Positions 18,061 through 27,790 are shown, counted from the first letter of the stretch. The stretch is 64,000 nucleotides of DNA from JAAYTL01 sp031460505 (GCA_031460505.1 JAVKTT010000005.1:186001-250000); one strand, 5' to 3'. A program made the numbers and translations. The notes: generated by a model not told the origin, from the sequence alone.

Positions 18061-18834
18061 TTATAGATATTTCTTAAACCAAATTGCTGCTTCCTCCATC
18101 ATATTTGTAGTTACAAAATGGTCCAAATTATTATATTCTATTAATTGAATTAAGGATTTATCACTATATAAAGGTTTAATCTGGTTATAAAATACTCTTT
18201 GACTTTCAATATCTACAACACTATCATGTGATCCATGAAGCATTAATATAGGCCTATTTACTAACATTTGTTGATTATTCATAGGATCAATGGAATTTAT
18301 TTTTTCTTCTTCTTTTTCAAACCCATTATAGTCTTCTAAACCCATCATCTTCTTAAGGATTTGATTTGATTTATTCCAATTAAATGAGCCATTTAAAACT
18401 ACAGATGTTTTAACATGATTATTATATGTAAAAACTCCAGCTGCTGTGAATCCTCCCATTGAATGTCCAATTAATCCAATTCTATCTGGATCAGTATCAT
18501 AATGTTGGATAAAAAAGTCAATCATTTTATTTGCTTCATCAATATTATTTAATATAGTTGGCCAAAAATATTTAACAGAATTCTCAGCATCATATTTTTC
18601 AAGAGCATTTCTCTCACCATGGTATATTGCGTCTGGGATTATGACTTGATATCCTAAATTAGCTAAAATAAATCCTCTTAATCTTTGAGATTCCTTGTTG
18701 GAACTCCACCCATGATATAGAATTATTGTTGGTGTCTTTCCTGAGTTAGATTTAAGATTAAATCTGATTATGGGAATACCTTCAATAACACTTTTTTCTT
18801 CAAGTAAATGTTCTGTAACCAAAAAGTCTTTCAT
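18061..18834 (-). CDS. Alpha/beta hydrolase
   Basis: 257 residues with no signal peptide. The oxyanion/nucleophile region is YHGWSSNKES near the N-terminus and GHSMGGFTAAG (nucleophilic Ser near residue 124). The acid is in LHGSHDSVVD near 199 and the histidine in NLDHFVT near 240, giving a complete Ser-Asp-His triad. Best described as an esterase/dienelactone-hydrolase-like enzyme of unknown substrate. It lies between ung and the C26 hydrolase on the same strand with gaps of 13-14 bp. Confidence 0.85.
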   Translation of the reverse strand: MKDFLVTEHLLEEKSVIEGIPIIRFNLKSNSGKTPTIILYHGWSSNKESQRLRGFILANLGYQVIIPDAIYHGERNALEKYDAENSVKYFWPTILNNIDEANKMIDFFIQHYDTDPDRIGLIGHSMGGFTAAGVFTYNNHVKTSVVLNGSFNWNKSNQILKKMMGLEDYNGFEKEEEKINSIDPMNNQQMLVNRPILMLHGSHDSVVDIESQRVFYNQIKPLYSDKSLIQLIEYNNLDHFVTTNMMEEAAIWFKKYL

Positions 18835-18848
18835 TTACCAATCACCTC

Positions 18849-19574
18849 TTATATATTCTCAATTTGCCAATCTATAGGAGTCTTTCCTATGCTATTTAAT
18901 ATATGATTTGCCTTTGAAAATGGTTTCGAGCCAAAAAATCCTCTACTTGCTGCTAATGGACTTGGATGCACTGATTTGATTAAAAAATGTCTATCATTGG
19001 TTATTAGTTTTTCTTTTGATTTAGCATTATTTCCCCAAAGAATAAAGATTACTGGACTTTCCCTCTCGTTTAACAGCTCAATAATATGGTCTGTAAAAAT
19101 CTCCCAACCGATTTTATTATGTGAATTTGCGTTGTTTGCAATTACAGTTAATGAAGCATTAAGCAAAAGAACTCCTTGGTCAGCCCATTTCATTAAATAT
19201 CCATTATTAGGTATATAGCAACCTAAATCAGAATTCAATTCCTTGTATATATTTCTTAATGAAGGTGGTATCCTTACTCCAGGACTTACTGAAAATGCAA
19301 GACCATGGGATTGATTAGGCCCATGATATGGGTCTTGTCCCAATATGACTACCTTAGTATCCTTATAAGAAGTTAAGTTTAAAGCACTGAAGATATTATT
19401 CATATCAGGGTATATTGTTTTTGTTTTATACTCATTAATTAAGAAGGTCCTTAGCTTTTGATAATATTCTTTATTCATTTCCGGCTTTAAAAGTTCTTCC
19501 CAATCATTGTGAAATATCTTATCCAAATCGTCACTCCTATTATTAAAAGGCTTAATTAAAGTTCTCTTCTCCAA
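18849..19574 (-). CDS. ung: Uracil-DNA glycosylase
   Basis: 241 residues of family 1 UDG. Removes uracil from DNA to start base-excision repair. The water-activating motif GQDPYHGPNQSHGLAFSV is near residue 79, the specificity asparagine is in LLLNASLTV, and the minor-groove loop HPSPLAASRGFFGSKPFSKAN is complete. The N-terminus overlaps the 3' end of trkH by 19 bp, so translation may be coupled. Functionally unrelated to the potassium genes. Confidence 0.97.
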   Translation of the reverse strand: MEKRTLIKPFNNRSDDLDKIFHNDWEELLKPEMNKEYYQKLRTFLINEYKTKTIYPDMNNIFSALNLTSYKDTKVVILGQDPYHGPNQSHGLAFSVSPGVRIPPSLRNIYKELNSDLGCYIPNNGYLMKWADQGVLLLNASLTVIANNANSHNKIGWEIFTDHIIELLNERESPVIFILWGNNAKSKEKLITNDRHFLIKSVHPSPLAASRGFFGSKPFSKANHILNSIGKTPIDWQIENI

Positions 19575-21004
19575 TTTTTTGGAGCGATTAAAGCTATTAT
19601 AGTAAACAATTCTAATCTGCCTAGTAACATTAATATAGAAAATAATACTTTTGTAATTTGATGAAACTCCCCAAATGTTCTTGTTGGTCCTATAAAACCT
19701 AATCCAGGTCCCACATTACTTAGAGTTGCTAGAACAGAACTAGCTGCACTTATTAAATCTACCCCTTCTAATGAAACTAATAAGGTTGATAATGCAAAGA
19801 TAATAACGTATAATGCCATAAAACTACATATACTCACTACAGTCTCATCAGATATTGTCTTGCCATTATCCTTTAATGGTATAACCGCTCTTGGATGAAA
19901 TATCTTAGTTGTTTCTCTTTTTATTAATTTGAATAGTACCAATATCCTTATCACTTTAGTTCCACCTGCTGTAGAACCAGCACTACCACCTATAACCATT
20001 AAAATTAAAAGAATTCCCTTACTAAAGCTAGGCCATAGATCAAAATCTACAGTAGAATAACCAGTTGTAGTCATTATAGATCCAACTTGAAAGAATGAAT
20101 CCCTAAATGCTAATCCGACACTTGAGTAAGATGTAAAAATAAGGTTTAAAGCAATAAATAGAGTAGCTGCAAGAACTATTCCTAAATAAAGTTTCAGTTC
20201 TCCATCATTAAATACTTCTTTGAATTTTTTCTTAAATAAGGAATAATATAATGAAAAATTAACTCCTGATAACACCATAAAGATACCAATAACTAAGTGT
20301 ATATAAGTACTATTATAAAAGGCTATACTATTTCCCTTATTAGAAAATCCACCTGTACCTACAGTTCCAAATGTATGTATTAGAGATTCAAATAAACTCA
20401 TCCCACCGATTAATAATAGAATAACTTGTGTTATAGTTATAATTCCATATGTTTTGTATAATATCTTGGCAGTATCCTTTATTCTAGGTGCAATCTTACC
20501 TGCTACTGGACCAGGGCTTTCTGCCTTATATATTTGAAATCCGCCAACACCCAGTGCTGGTAATAATGCAATAGTAAATACCAATATACCCATTCCTCCT
20601 ATCCAATGGGTAAAAGATCTCCAAAATATAATACCTTGGGGTAATCCCTCAACATTTGCAATTACAGTAGCCCCAGTAGTAGTTAATCCTGATACTATTT
20701 CAAAAAAAGCATCTATGTATGTTGGCGTACTATTTGATAAATATAAAGGGATGGCTCCTATAATCGAAGCCATAATCCATCCTAAACTTACTATTGCCAG
20801 GCCATCTCTAGCGCTTATCTGTTTTTTATGATTTCTCCTTCTAGATAAAACAACCCCTATGACAATACCTATTCCTATGGCAATTAAAAAAGGTATCTTA
20901 TCAATACCATTTGTATAAATTGATATAAATAGAGAAGGAAGCATTAAAATTGACTCAATTATTAGTAGAATTCCTAGAACTCTTATTACGATTCCAAAGT
21001 TCAC
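19556..21004 (-). CDS. trkH: TrkH/KtrB-type potassium uptake membrane subunit
   Basis: 482 residues with about 10-12 hydrophobic segments and four pore-like loops, for example GLTTTGATV, FGTVGTGGFS, GSIMTTTGYSTVDF and LSNVGPGLG, in the order expected for the selectivity-filter repeats of TrkH/KtrB. It moves K+ (often with Na+ or H+) across the cell membrane, gated by TrkA. Translation starts at GTG 21004, preceded by AGGAGG at 8 nt; this start lies inside the last 50 bp of trkA, so the two are coupled. Confidence 0.95.
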   Translation of the reverse strand: MNFGIVIRVLGILLIIESILMLPSLFISIYTNGIDKIPFLIAIGIGIVIGVVLSRRRNHKKQISARDGLAIVSLGWIMASIIGAIPLYLSNSTPTYIDAFFEIVSGLTTTGATVIANVEGLPQGIIFWRSFTHWIGGMGILVFTIALLPALGVGGFQIYKAESPGPVAGKIAPRIKDTAKILYKTYGIITITQVILLLIGGMSLFESLIHTFGTVGTGGFSNKGNSIAFYNSTYIHLVIGIFMVLSGVNFSLYYSLFKKKFKEVFNDGELKLYLGIVLAATLFIALNLIFTSYSSVGLAFRDSFFQVGSIMTTTGYSTVDFDLWPSFSKGILLILMVIGGSAGSTAGGTKVIRILVLFKLIKRETTKIFHPRAVIPLKDNGKTISDETVVSICSFMALYVIIFALSTLLVSLEGVDLISAASSVLATLSNVGPGLGFIGPTRTFGEFHQITKVLFSILMLLGRLELFTIIALIAPKNWRREL

Positions 21005-22370
21005 TTAGTATACCTCCTTTTTGAGGGAGAAAAAACTTCTTTAGTATCGGTACATCTTCAGTTAAGCAGAATACAACTATCCTATCATCAGCCTTTATTA
21101 TTGAATTTCCCTTAGGAATAGTTACCTTGCCATCTCTAACTATGGCGCCTATAATTATACTCTTTGGTAGGTTTAGTTCCGATAAAGGTTTATTTATAAA
21201 AGGTGAGTCTTTACCAACGATCAATTCTGTAACTTCACCATCTCCACCTATTAATAGTGACACTGATATGACTTTACCGCCTCTAATATATTTAAGTATA
21301 TTGCTGGCAGTTATATAAATAGGATTTAAAGCAGCATCTATTCCTAATCTATCAATTACTTTAATATAATTTTGTCTGCTTATTTTGGCGATACATTTAT
21401 TAACACCCTCTTGTTTAGCTACCAATGCCATAAGTAGATTTTGTTCATCAAAACCCGTAGTTCCAATAAATGCATCCATACTACCCAGCATTTCCTCATC
21501 TAGAAGATTAAAATCAGTACCATCGCCGTGAATTATTAAAACATCATCAAGTTTATTAGATAATTCAGTGGCCCTATCTTTATCTATTTCAATCAATCTT
21601 ACAGATATTTTAGATTTAACAAGTGCCTTACTTAAGTAATAGCCAATATTGCTGCCTCCTAATATCATTACATTTTCAATCTCTTTATTTATTTTTCCAA
21701 GATTAAATCTATTATTAAATTCATCAATATGCTCATCTGTACCTATTAAATAAATAACATCATATTCTAAAAGCTCAGTATCTCCGTGAGGTATGATAAT
21801 ATTGCCATCTCTTGAAATAGCAGCAATAAGCAGGTTTTCAAACCCAACTAAATCCTTTAACTTTTTATTAATTAAATCAAAGTTATGACCTATATTATAA
21901 TCAATTATCTTAACTTTACCGCTGGCAAACTCTCCTGTATAAAACATATATTGTTTTAAAAGAAACTTTTCAATAAATTTTGCTGTATCCAAATCTGGAT
22001 TAACAATTAAGTCTATTCCCATTTCGCTTTTAATAAAGTCTAATTGTTTCATATATTCAGGATTTCTAATTCTTGCTATAGTCTTTTTACAACCTAATTT
22101 TTTTGCCAATGTACATACTACTGTATTGGTTTCATCACTATCTGTAGTAGCAACCAATATATCACATCTATTTATTTCAATTTCTTTTAGTACCCTAATA
22201 TCTATTCCATTGGCCTCTATGGTAAGCACATCCATGTGCTCATTGATTCTATCTAAGACGTATGGATTTATATCTATAAGAGTTACATCAATGTCTTCTT
22301 GAATCATAGATTCAGCAAGCTTATATCCAAGTTTACCTGCACCAACAATTACTACTCTCATGTTGCCCAC
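20955..22370 (-). CDS. trkA: Trk potassium channel regulatory subunit, two RCK domains
   Basis: 471 residues with duplicated RCK units: each has a Rossmann nucleotide-binding half (VIVGAGKLGYKLAE at residue 6 and MILGGSNIGYYLSK near residue 234) and a TrkA-C half. A cytosolic subunit that binds NAD(H) or ATP and gates TrkH. The two-domain length matches classical TrkA, not the one-domain KtrA. Its 3' end overlaps trkH by 50 bp. Confidence 0.95.
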   Translation of the reverse strand: MGNMRVVIVGAGKLGYKLAESMIQEDIDVTLIDINPYVLDRINEHMDVLTIEANGIDIRVLKEIEINRCDILVATTDSDETNTVVCTLAKKLGCKKTIARIRNPEYMKQLDFIKSEMGIDLIVNPDLDTAKFIEKFLLKQYMFYTGEFASGKVKIIDYNIGHNFDLINKKLKDLVGFENLLIAAISRDGNIIIPHGDTELLEYDVIYLIGTDEHIDEFNNRFNLGKINKEIENVMILGGSNIGYYLSKALVKSKISVRLIEIDKDRATELSNKLDDVLIIHGDGTDFNLLDEEMLGSMDAFIGTTGFDEQNLLMALVAKQEGVNKCIAKISRQNYIKVIDRLGIDAALNPIYITASNILKYIRGGKVISVSLLIGGDGEVTELIVGKDSPFINKPLSELNLPKSIIIGAIVRDGKVTIPKGNSIIKADDRIVVFCLTEDVPILKKFFLPQKGGILSELWNRNKSSRNSTNN

Positions 22371-22434
22371 CTCTAATTTTTAAATGAAATAATAAACAAT
22401 CATAACATAATTAAAATAAAAGTTAAAGTTTTAT

Positions 22435-23754
22435 TTAGTCCACTAATATACTTGGTGCTGCATAATAATCTGTTACACCTGAAATAATGTTTTTTTGACC
22501 TATTCTAGTGTATATACCTGAGAATTTTTCATTATATAAAAATAATCCAACTACAGATCCAAAATCTTCTACTGTAAATTTATCATCATTATATACCAGA
22601 TATTCTCTAGTAAAGGAATCTACAAACTCTTGATATAGATACTCATTGTTAAAGTCCTTTTTAAGTCTAGTGTCCCACTCTTCTTGGCTTAAATCTTTAC
22701 CTACATAAACACCTTGTGAAGCGTTTAAATCCATAGGTTTCATAATGTATTTATCCTTATTATTTAGAACCATTTGGAATACATCTTCGTTTCCACCGAA
22801 TATACCAGTATAAGGAATATGTTTCTTTACGAACTCTCTCTCTTCTTGTGATAGAATCTCAAGTGTATCCTCATCATGTAAAATCTTAAAAAATATCTTA
22901 TTGTGAATTACCTGTGATTTAATTGACCCAATACAACAGAATGCTTGATCCTTATAAGCTTCTATAAAGTCAGGTATTTCGTCAGCCTTTTCAATAAGTT
23001 CAAAAGTCACTATTCTTCTATATACTAAATCTATATTATAATCCTCAAAATATAATTTATTACCTCTATATTCTAATTCTCTTGGATCGACTATTATACA
23101 GTTATATCCCTTAGCTTCATAAGCATCTTTAAAGACTTCAAATTCAGCAGATGTACCACTTTCAATGAAATCAACAATTGCTACATTTGGATTTTTATTT
23201 GATGGCTCGTATCTATTGTAAATCTCTATACTAGTATCCACCCAAGTATTTATTAAATCAAAATAGTTTAATTTATGGTTTCTACCGAATTCTTGTAAAG
23301 CTTTAGTTTCAAGTAAAATCTTACCTATTGTATTATCTTCATTCATAGCTGAAGATCCATCTGTATTTAATTCGCAGAATTTAAAGTTATCTGAGTCTCC
23401 ATAAAATATATCAAATCTACCTATAGGTACATTTATATCATAGCCGTTATCTATTTGAATTAATTCTTCAACCCAATTTGAGAATCCAAATTTTTTTCTA
23501 AAGTTTTCATCTTCTACATATCTATCTGTAACTTTATTTCCAATGGACATCATAGTCTCACTTATTTTTTTAAAATCCTTTACTATATCATCATTTACAA
23601 AAAAAGGATGATATAAAAAAGGCACAGGTTTTCCTTTATATTGGGCACTTGAGTGTTTAACCTTTTCAACTGTAAGTTTATAATCATCATAATAAACTTC
23701 TTGATTGTTCATAACTAAATCTATATATTCTTTATTAATCTCTTTTATATTCAT
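22435..23754 (-). CDS. Glutathionylspermidine-synthase-like ATP-grasp ligase
   Basis: 439 residues. Resembles the circularly permuted ATP-grasp family of glutathionylspermidine synthase and relatives: FKFCELNTDGSSAMNED near residue 125, DFIESGTSAEFEVFKDAYEA, DLVYRR, SQVIHNKIFF and a lysine-rich KYIMKPMDLNASQGVYVGK region that would bind ATP. Such enzymes join a carboxylate to an amine using ATP. It starts 3 bp after the glutamate-cysteine ligase gene. I infer that it acts on gamma-glutamylcysteine, making glutathione or a related thiol; the amine partner is not known. No GshB-type glutathione synthetase is seen here. Confidence 0.72.
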   Translation of the reverse strand: MNIKEINKEYIDLVMNNQEVYYDDYKLTVEKVKHSSAQYKGKPVPFLYHPFFVNDDIVKDFKKISETMMSIGNKVTDRYVEDENFRKKFGFSNWVEELIQIDNGYDINVPIGRFDIFYGDSDNFKFCELNTDGSSAMNEDNTIGKILLETKALQEFGRNHKLNYFDLINTWVDTSIEIYNRYEPSNKNPNVAIVDFIESGTSAEFEVFKDAYEAKGYNCIIVDPRELEYRGNKLYFEDYNIDLVYRRIVTFELIEKADEIPDFIEAYKDQAFCCIGSIKSQVIHNKIFFKILHDEDTLEILSQEEREFVKKHIPYTGIFGGNEDVFQMVLNNKDKYIMKPMDLNASQGVYVGKDLSQEEWDTRLKKDFNNEYLYQEFVDSFTREYLVYNDDKFTVEDFGSVVGLFLYNEKFSGIYTRIGQKNIISGVTDYYAAPSILVD

Positions 23755-23757
23755 TAT

Positions 23758-25050
23758 TTACCACCTCTTATTAAGTAAGCACCACTGAAGAGCTTCCTTT
23801 TTACCATATTTTGAGTTTTCTTTTGTAATCTCATATGGGTTTTTACCACTTTCTAGCATTTGTTCTAAAGGATTTAAATAGTGAATTTCATCATCTGACA
23901 ATCCTTTTTTAGCTAATTCAACTAGATATTTCCCAATATTTAAAAGACTTTCATCTTTTAAATTTGCTTCTAGTCCTTTATCCATCATCTCTTCTTTTGC
24001 ATTTTCAACATCTTCAATAGTCAAACTCTTTGTATAATTATATAGAGTTTCTAAATTTCCTTCATCATATATAAGTCCCTTTAATAAGGCTATGACGGAG
24101 AAATTCAAATTATATGGAATAGAATCCATCATTCTAATTTCAACATACTTTTTAGTTCTAACATCAGGGAAAAACATAGTTAACAGATGTTCAAGATCTT
24201 CTACTTTATAATTATCAGGATTAAATAACTCCCTTACTTTTTGATTGCCTGTATATACTTCGTTTCCATCTTCATATATGAAAATTGGGGGTCTATTTAA
24301 TATATATTCAGCATATTTGCTATATCCAAAATCTTCGTCTAATGCACCCTCAACTATTCCAGACCTGTCTGTATCACAATTTTTCCATATATGTGCTCTA
24401 ATATTGTGTGTATCACTTTCTTCATTTTCAAAGTAATAGGCATTTTCAAAAAGAGTATATAGAACAGGTGACAGTGCATTAGTTACTCTAAATTTACGTT
24501 TATAATCCTCTTCTGAGCTAAAATCTAAAGAAACTTGAAGAGCAGCTGTACCCTTCATCATGTTGTGGGCATGAGTACCCCTTGTTTTAAAATAATTAAA
24601 CATATAATCATATCTCTTTTTAGGCAAAAGCTTTATTTCATTAATCTTTGTTACTGGATGATATCCTGTAGCCATAAGTCCCTGATTTTTCTTTTCTAAA
24701 ATAGGAATTATATCATTCATAAAATCTAAGTATTCATCCTCTAATTCTTTTATATTTATGGACGCATCAATACTAAGCTCAAATTGACTACCTGGTTCCA
24801 AAGTAATATATTTTTTACCTTTATTAAGTCCTAAAATATATTGACCTTCATAAGTAGCATTATAACCAATAGACTCAAGTTCTTTTAATGTTTCTGCTAC
24901 ACCATTTTCTCCATAATATGAAATTGTCTTTAAAGTATCTTTATCTATAACGAAATGCTCAAGCTCTACTCCAATTTTGAAATTATCCACTGTCTTTTCA
25001 TTAGACTTAAAATAATTGGAGATTTCTTGAACTTGCTTATTGTAATCCAT
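23758..25050 (-). CDS. gshA: Glutamate-cysteine ligase (GCS2-type)
   Basis: 430 residues. Joins glutamate and cysteine to gamma-glutamylcysteine. It has the glutamine-synthetase-like fold signature near the start (KIGVELEHFVID), the substrate loop ITLEPGSQFELSIDAS, RYDYMFNYFKTRGTHAHNMM and the metal/nucleotide stretch KKYVEIRMMDS. This combination fits the GCS2 family used by many bacteria. ATG 25050 follows AAAGGAGCG. First gene of a two-gene operon with the ATP-grasp ligase, which strongly suggests low-molecular-weight thiol synthesis, useful against oxidants and electrophiles. Confidence 0.9.
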   Translation of the reverse strand: MDYNKQVQEISNYFKSNEKTVDNFKIGVELEHFVIDKDTLKTISYYGENGVAETLKELESIGYNATYEGQYILGLNKGKKYITLEPGSQFELSIDASINIKELEDEYLDFMNDIIPILEKKNQGLMATGYHPVTKINEIKLLPKKRYDYMFNYFKTRGTHAHNMMKGTAALQVSLDFSSEEDYKRKFRVTNALSPVLYTLFENAYYFENEESDTHNIRAHIWKNCDTDRSGIVEGALDEDFGYSKYAEYILNRPPIFIYEDGNEVYTGNQKVRELFNPDNYKVEDLEHLLTMFFPDVRTKKYVEIRMMDSIPYNLNFSVIALLKGLIYDEGNLETLYNYTKSLTIEDVENAKEEMMDKGLEANLKDESLLNIGKYLVELAKKGLSDDEIHYLNPLEQMLESGKNPYEITKENSKYGKKEALQWCLLNKRW

Positions 25051-25204
25051 ATTTAATCGCTCCTTTAAAATTAATCACTATTCTATTTATATACCCAAAC
25101 AAATCCTTTGTAATAACTCATTTGTCTTTAATTATACCTTAAATTGATATATTTTAAAACTTTTGGGTATAACTTATATATATCAATATACGGAGGTTGA
25201 TTTG

Positions 25205-25447
25205 ATGAAAAATATATTATTAATCGAGTATTGCACTGGTTGAGGTTATCTAGGAAGAGCAGTTGCTCTAGCTAGATCCATTCTGGATGAACACAAGAAT
25301 AATATTTCAGAGTTAAAATTAATTCCATCATCTGGAGGTGTCTTAGAAGTTACACTAAATGATGAATTGATATTTTCTAAGAAAGAATTAAATCGTTACC
25401 CTGAAAAACATGAAATTGAAGAGATTATTAAAAGTAAATTAGCATAA
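25205..25447 (+). CDS. SelW/Rdx-family selenoprotein (in-frame UGA = Sec13)
   Basis: 80 residues if TGA at 25241-25243 is read as selenocysteine. The start ATG has CGGAGGT 8 nt upstream. The N-terminus MKNILLIEYCTGU gives a CxxU redox motif (Cys10, Sec13) right after a beta strand, followed by GYLGRAVALARSIL, then SSGGVLEVTLND and IFSKKELNRYPEKHEIEEII. That is the thioredoxin-like Rdx (SelT/SelW/SelH) pattern. The frame stays open for 67 codons after the TGA and closes just before a strong terminator, and a SECIS-like hairpin follows the TGA. Likely a small cytosolic thiol/selenol redox protein. Ordinary gene finders would miss it. Cotranscription is unlikely: both neighbours are on the other strand. 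Confidence 0.87.
25244..25279 (+). promoter_or_regulatory. SECIS-like hairpin
   Basis: It begins 1 nt after the UGA. GG, then ATCTAG (25248-25253), GA, AGAGC, loop AGTT (25261-25264), GCTCT, AG, CTAGAT (25272-25277), CC: 11-13 base pairs with a GA/AG internal loop and a G-U in the apical loop, as expected for bacterial SelB recognition. Confidence 0.75.
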
Positions 25448-25453
25448 TATAGT

Positions 25454-25488
25454 AAAAGAAATATTCTCTATCCGAGAATATTTCTTTT
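25454..25488. terminator. Bidirectional terminator (selenoprotein / ABC permease)
   Basis: AAAAGAAATATTCTC / GAGAATATTTCTTTT, a perfect 15-bp stem with a 5-nt loop, between two convergent genes. Confidence 0.92.
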
Positions 25489-25493
25489 TATCT

Positions 25494-26714
25494 TTATTTA
25501 CTTCTTAAAATTTTAAAAGCATCTTTTAACTTTACAGGATTTCCATACATTAGAGTTCCCATACGATAAATCTTTGCTGCTAATATTCCAACTAATACAG
25601 TTGACAATCCAAGTATACCTAAAGAGATAAATACTTCTAAAGTACTTACACTACCCATTGAAACCCTTACAAACATAGCCATAAACGAGCTAAATGGTAC
25701 AAATGATGCTATTTTTAAAACTATCCCCTCTGTATTTTGCATTCCCATTACTGAAATCATAAATACTGCAATAAATATTATAGTTACAGGTGTTGCACTT
25801 GAACTTACATCTTCTGTTCTAGATACCAATGCTCCCAATGCTCCATATATAAAGGAGTAAAATAAATATCCTAAAATACCAAAGGCTGCAAAGGAAAGCA
25901 ATACATCTCCTGGTATATTAAATATAAAATCTAGGCTATTATTCCAAGCTGCAGTATTTATTTTGTAAACAAAAGTTGCTGTAAAAATAATAGCTCCAAA
26001 CTGCATGAATCCAGCTAAAGCTCCACTTAAGACTTTACCAAATATCAAGTTAGTGGTCTTAGTACTGGTGACCAACACTTCCATTGCCCTATTGCTTTTT
26101 TCACTTGCAACAGAGGTAGCAATTAATTGACCGTAAAGCATTATAATAAAATAAAGTCCGAATACTAATACATAAGTGTACATATAGTTTTTAGCACTAT
26201 CCTTGCCTAGTATCATGGTCTCTGACTCAATGTTTGGATAGATGAGAGACTCTAATCCATAATAATCTATTCCTCTTAGTTCAAATTCATTAATCCTATA
26301 CGCCCTCTTTAAAGCCTCCTCAAAAGCACTCCTACTGTAATCCATCATCTCATTGTTCCTAACAACGTATTCGTACTTTGTAGGGGATTTAATAATAAAT
26401 CCAGAATCAAACTCATTGGAGTTTACTTTTTCTTTTAGTTCGTCAATATCCTTAACTTCAATGAGTAAACCACCATTGAAACTATTTTGTAGATCTTCAA
26501 TATTAATACTATTGCTTTCATCTACATAACCATAATTAATCTGTTCCATTAGATTTTCACCAGATATTTCATCACTAAAGAATGTATCTTTAATCGTAGG
26601 TATTGATAGCCCTACCCCCAATAACAAACAAATTATCAATGTAGATACAAGAAATGTTTTGTTCTTTAAGTAGTTCATTAACTCAAACTTTAGTACAATT
26701 ATAAATTCCTTCAT
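25494..26714 (-). CDS. ABC-2-type export permease (NatB-like)
   Basis: 406 residues: one N-terminal membrane segment, a soluble loop of about 150 residues outside, then five or six membrane segments in the C-terminal half (from about residue 180). The pattern, with SVASEKSNRAMEVLVTST before the membrane block, is that of the ABC-2/NatB family, whose members extrude Na+, peptides or antibiotics. The start codon overlaps the stop of the ATPase gene by 1 nt. Substrate unknown. Confidence 0.88.
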   Translation of the reverse strand: MKEFIIVLKFELMNYLKNKTFLVSTLIICLLLGVGLSIPTIKDTFFSDEISGENLMEQINYGYVDESNSINIEDLQNSFNGGLLIEVKDIDELKEKVNSNEFDSGFIIKSPTKYEYVVRNNEMMDYSRSAFEEALKRAYRINEFELRGIDYYGLESLIYPNIESETMILGKDSAKNYMYTYVLVFGLYFIIMLYGQLIATSVASEKSNRAMEVLVTSTKTTNLIFGKVLSGALAGFMQFGAIIFTATFVYKINTAAWNNSLDFIFNIPGDVLLSFAAFGILGYLFYSFIYGALGALVSRTEDVSSSATPVTIIFIAVFMISVMGMQNTEGIVLKIASFVPFSSFMAMFVRVSMGSVSTLEVFISLGILGLSTVLVGILAAKIYRMGTLMYGNPVKLKDAFKILRSK

Positions 26715-27628
26715 TAATTTTCACCTACCTTTTGAACAAATATATCTGCAAGACTAGGTTTATAAATGGAAAATCCTTCAATATCCAAATTTATATTAGT
26801 TAATGCTCTTAATAAGTCATTTTTAGAAATACCAGATAATAATTCAATGATCAAATAATCTTTCCTAATTTCTATAACTTTAACCAAGTGAGAAAGCTCC
26901 GCTTTTACAATATTAGATAATTCTTCTAAAGAGGTGTCTACTGAGCTTATAGTCAATCTATTCTTTCCATATTCAGTTTTGATGTCATTTAAATTACCAG
27001 TAAGTACAACATTACCCTTGTCTATTAGGGCAATTTCTTCACAAAATTCTTCCACATAGTTCATCTGATGGCTGGAGAAGATTAATAGTTTTTCCTTTGC
27101 AATTAACTCTATAATGATATCCTTTAAAATTAATGAGTTTACTGGATCTAAACCACTAAATGGTTCATCTAATATAATTATATCAGGATTACATAGAAAA
27201 GTTTCTGCCAGCTGAACTTTCTGCTGATTTCCTTTTGATAGGGTTTCTAATTTTTTATCCTTATATCCCTCTACTCCTAGTCTATTTAACCAATATAAAG
27301 CATTTTCCTTTGCTTCTTTACTAGAAAGTCCCCTTAATTGTCCCAAATAAATCAACTGTTCTAAGACTTTCTTCTTAGGATAAAGGCCTCTCTCCTCAGG
27401 TAAATACCCTATTTGATGTTCCTTAGGATTAAACTTCTGTCCGTCTAATAGTATTTCTCCATTATCTGGATCAAATAAATTCATTATGATTCTAATAGTA
27501 GTAGTCTTTCCAGCTCCATTCCTACCCAAAAGACCTAATGCCTTACCGCTTTCAACACTAAAAGATATGCCATGTAGTACTTCCGTGCCAGCAAAGCTTT
27601 TGTATAAGTTTTTAACTTCTAGTTTCAA
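26714..27628 (-). CDS. ABC exporter ATP-binding subunit (NatA-like)
   Basis: 304 residues. Walker A GLLGRNGAGKTTT, Q-loop (YLPEERGLYPKKKV), signature LSKGNQQKVQ, Walker B IIILDEPFSGLDPVN and switch histidine in FSSHQMNYVEE are all intact. A C-terminal extension of about 80 residues fits DUF4162, common in NatA-type exporters. The LSKGNQQK form of the signature is also typical of that group. Partner of the permease encoded directly downstream. Confidence 0.92.
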   Translation of the reverse strand: MKLEVKNLYKSFAGTEVLHGISFSVESGKALGLLGRNGAGKTTTIRIIMNLFDPDNGEILLDGQKFNPKEHQIGYLPEERGLYPKKKVLEQLIYLGQLRGLSSKEAKENALYWLNRLGVEGYKDKKLETLSKGNQQKVQLAETFLCNPDIIILDEPFSGLDPVNSLILKDIIIELIAKEKLLIFSSHQMNYVEEFCEEIALIDKGNVVLTGNLNDIKTEYGKNRLTISSVDTSLEELSNIVKAELSHLVKVIEIRKDYLIIELLSGISKNDLLRALTNINLDIEGFSIYKPSLADIFVQKVGEN

Positions 27629-27790
27629 TACTCCACCAACCTTTCAACTTAATACTATTAAATAATATATATATAAATATTTAATGTACTAATTTAAATT
27701 ATTATGAATTTATACTATCACTGTATTTTAATTTATTCAATAAATCAAAGAAATATAATTGTAAATTGGCGAAGAAAGGGGACACAAAAA

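Noticed and set aside
25241..25243. Stop codon splitting a short gene: pseudogene or frameshift
   Set aside because: The codon lies at the CxxU position of a Rdx-type motif, the frame after it stays open with a SECIS-like hairpin, and both a ribosome site and a terminator are intact.
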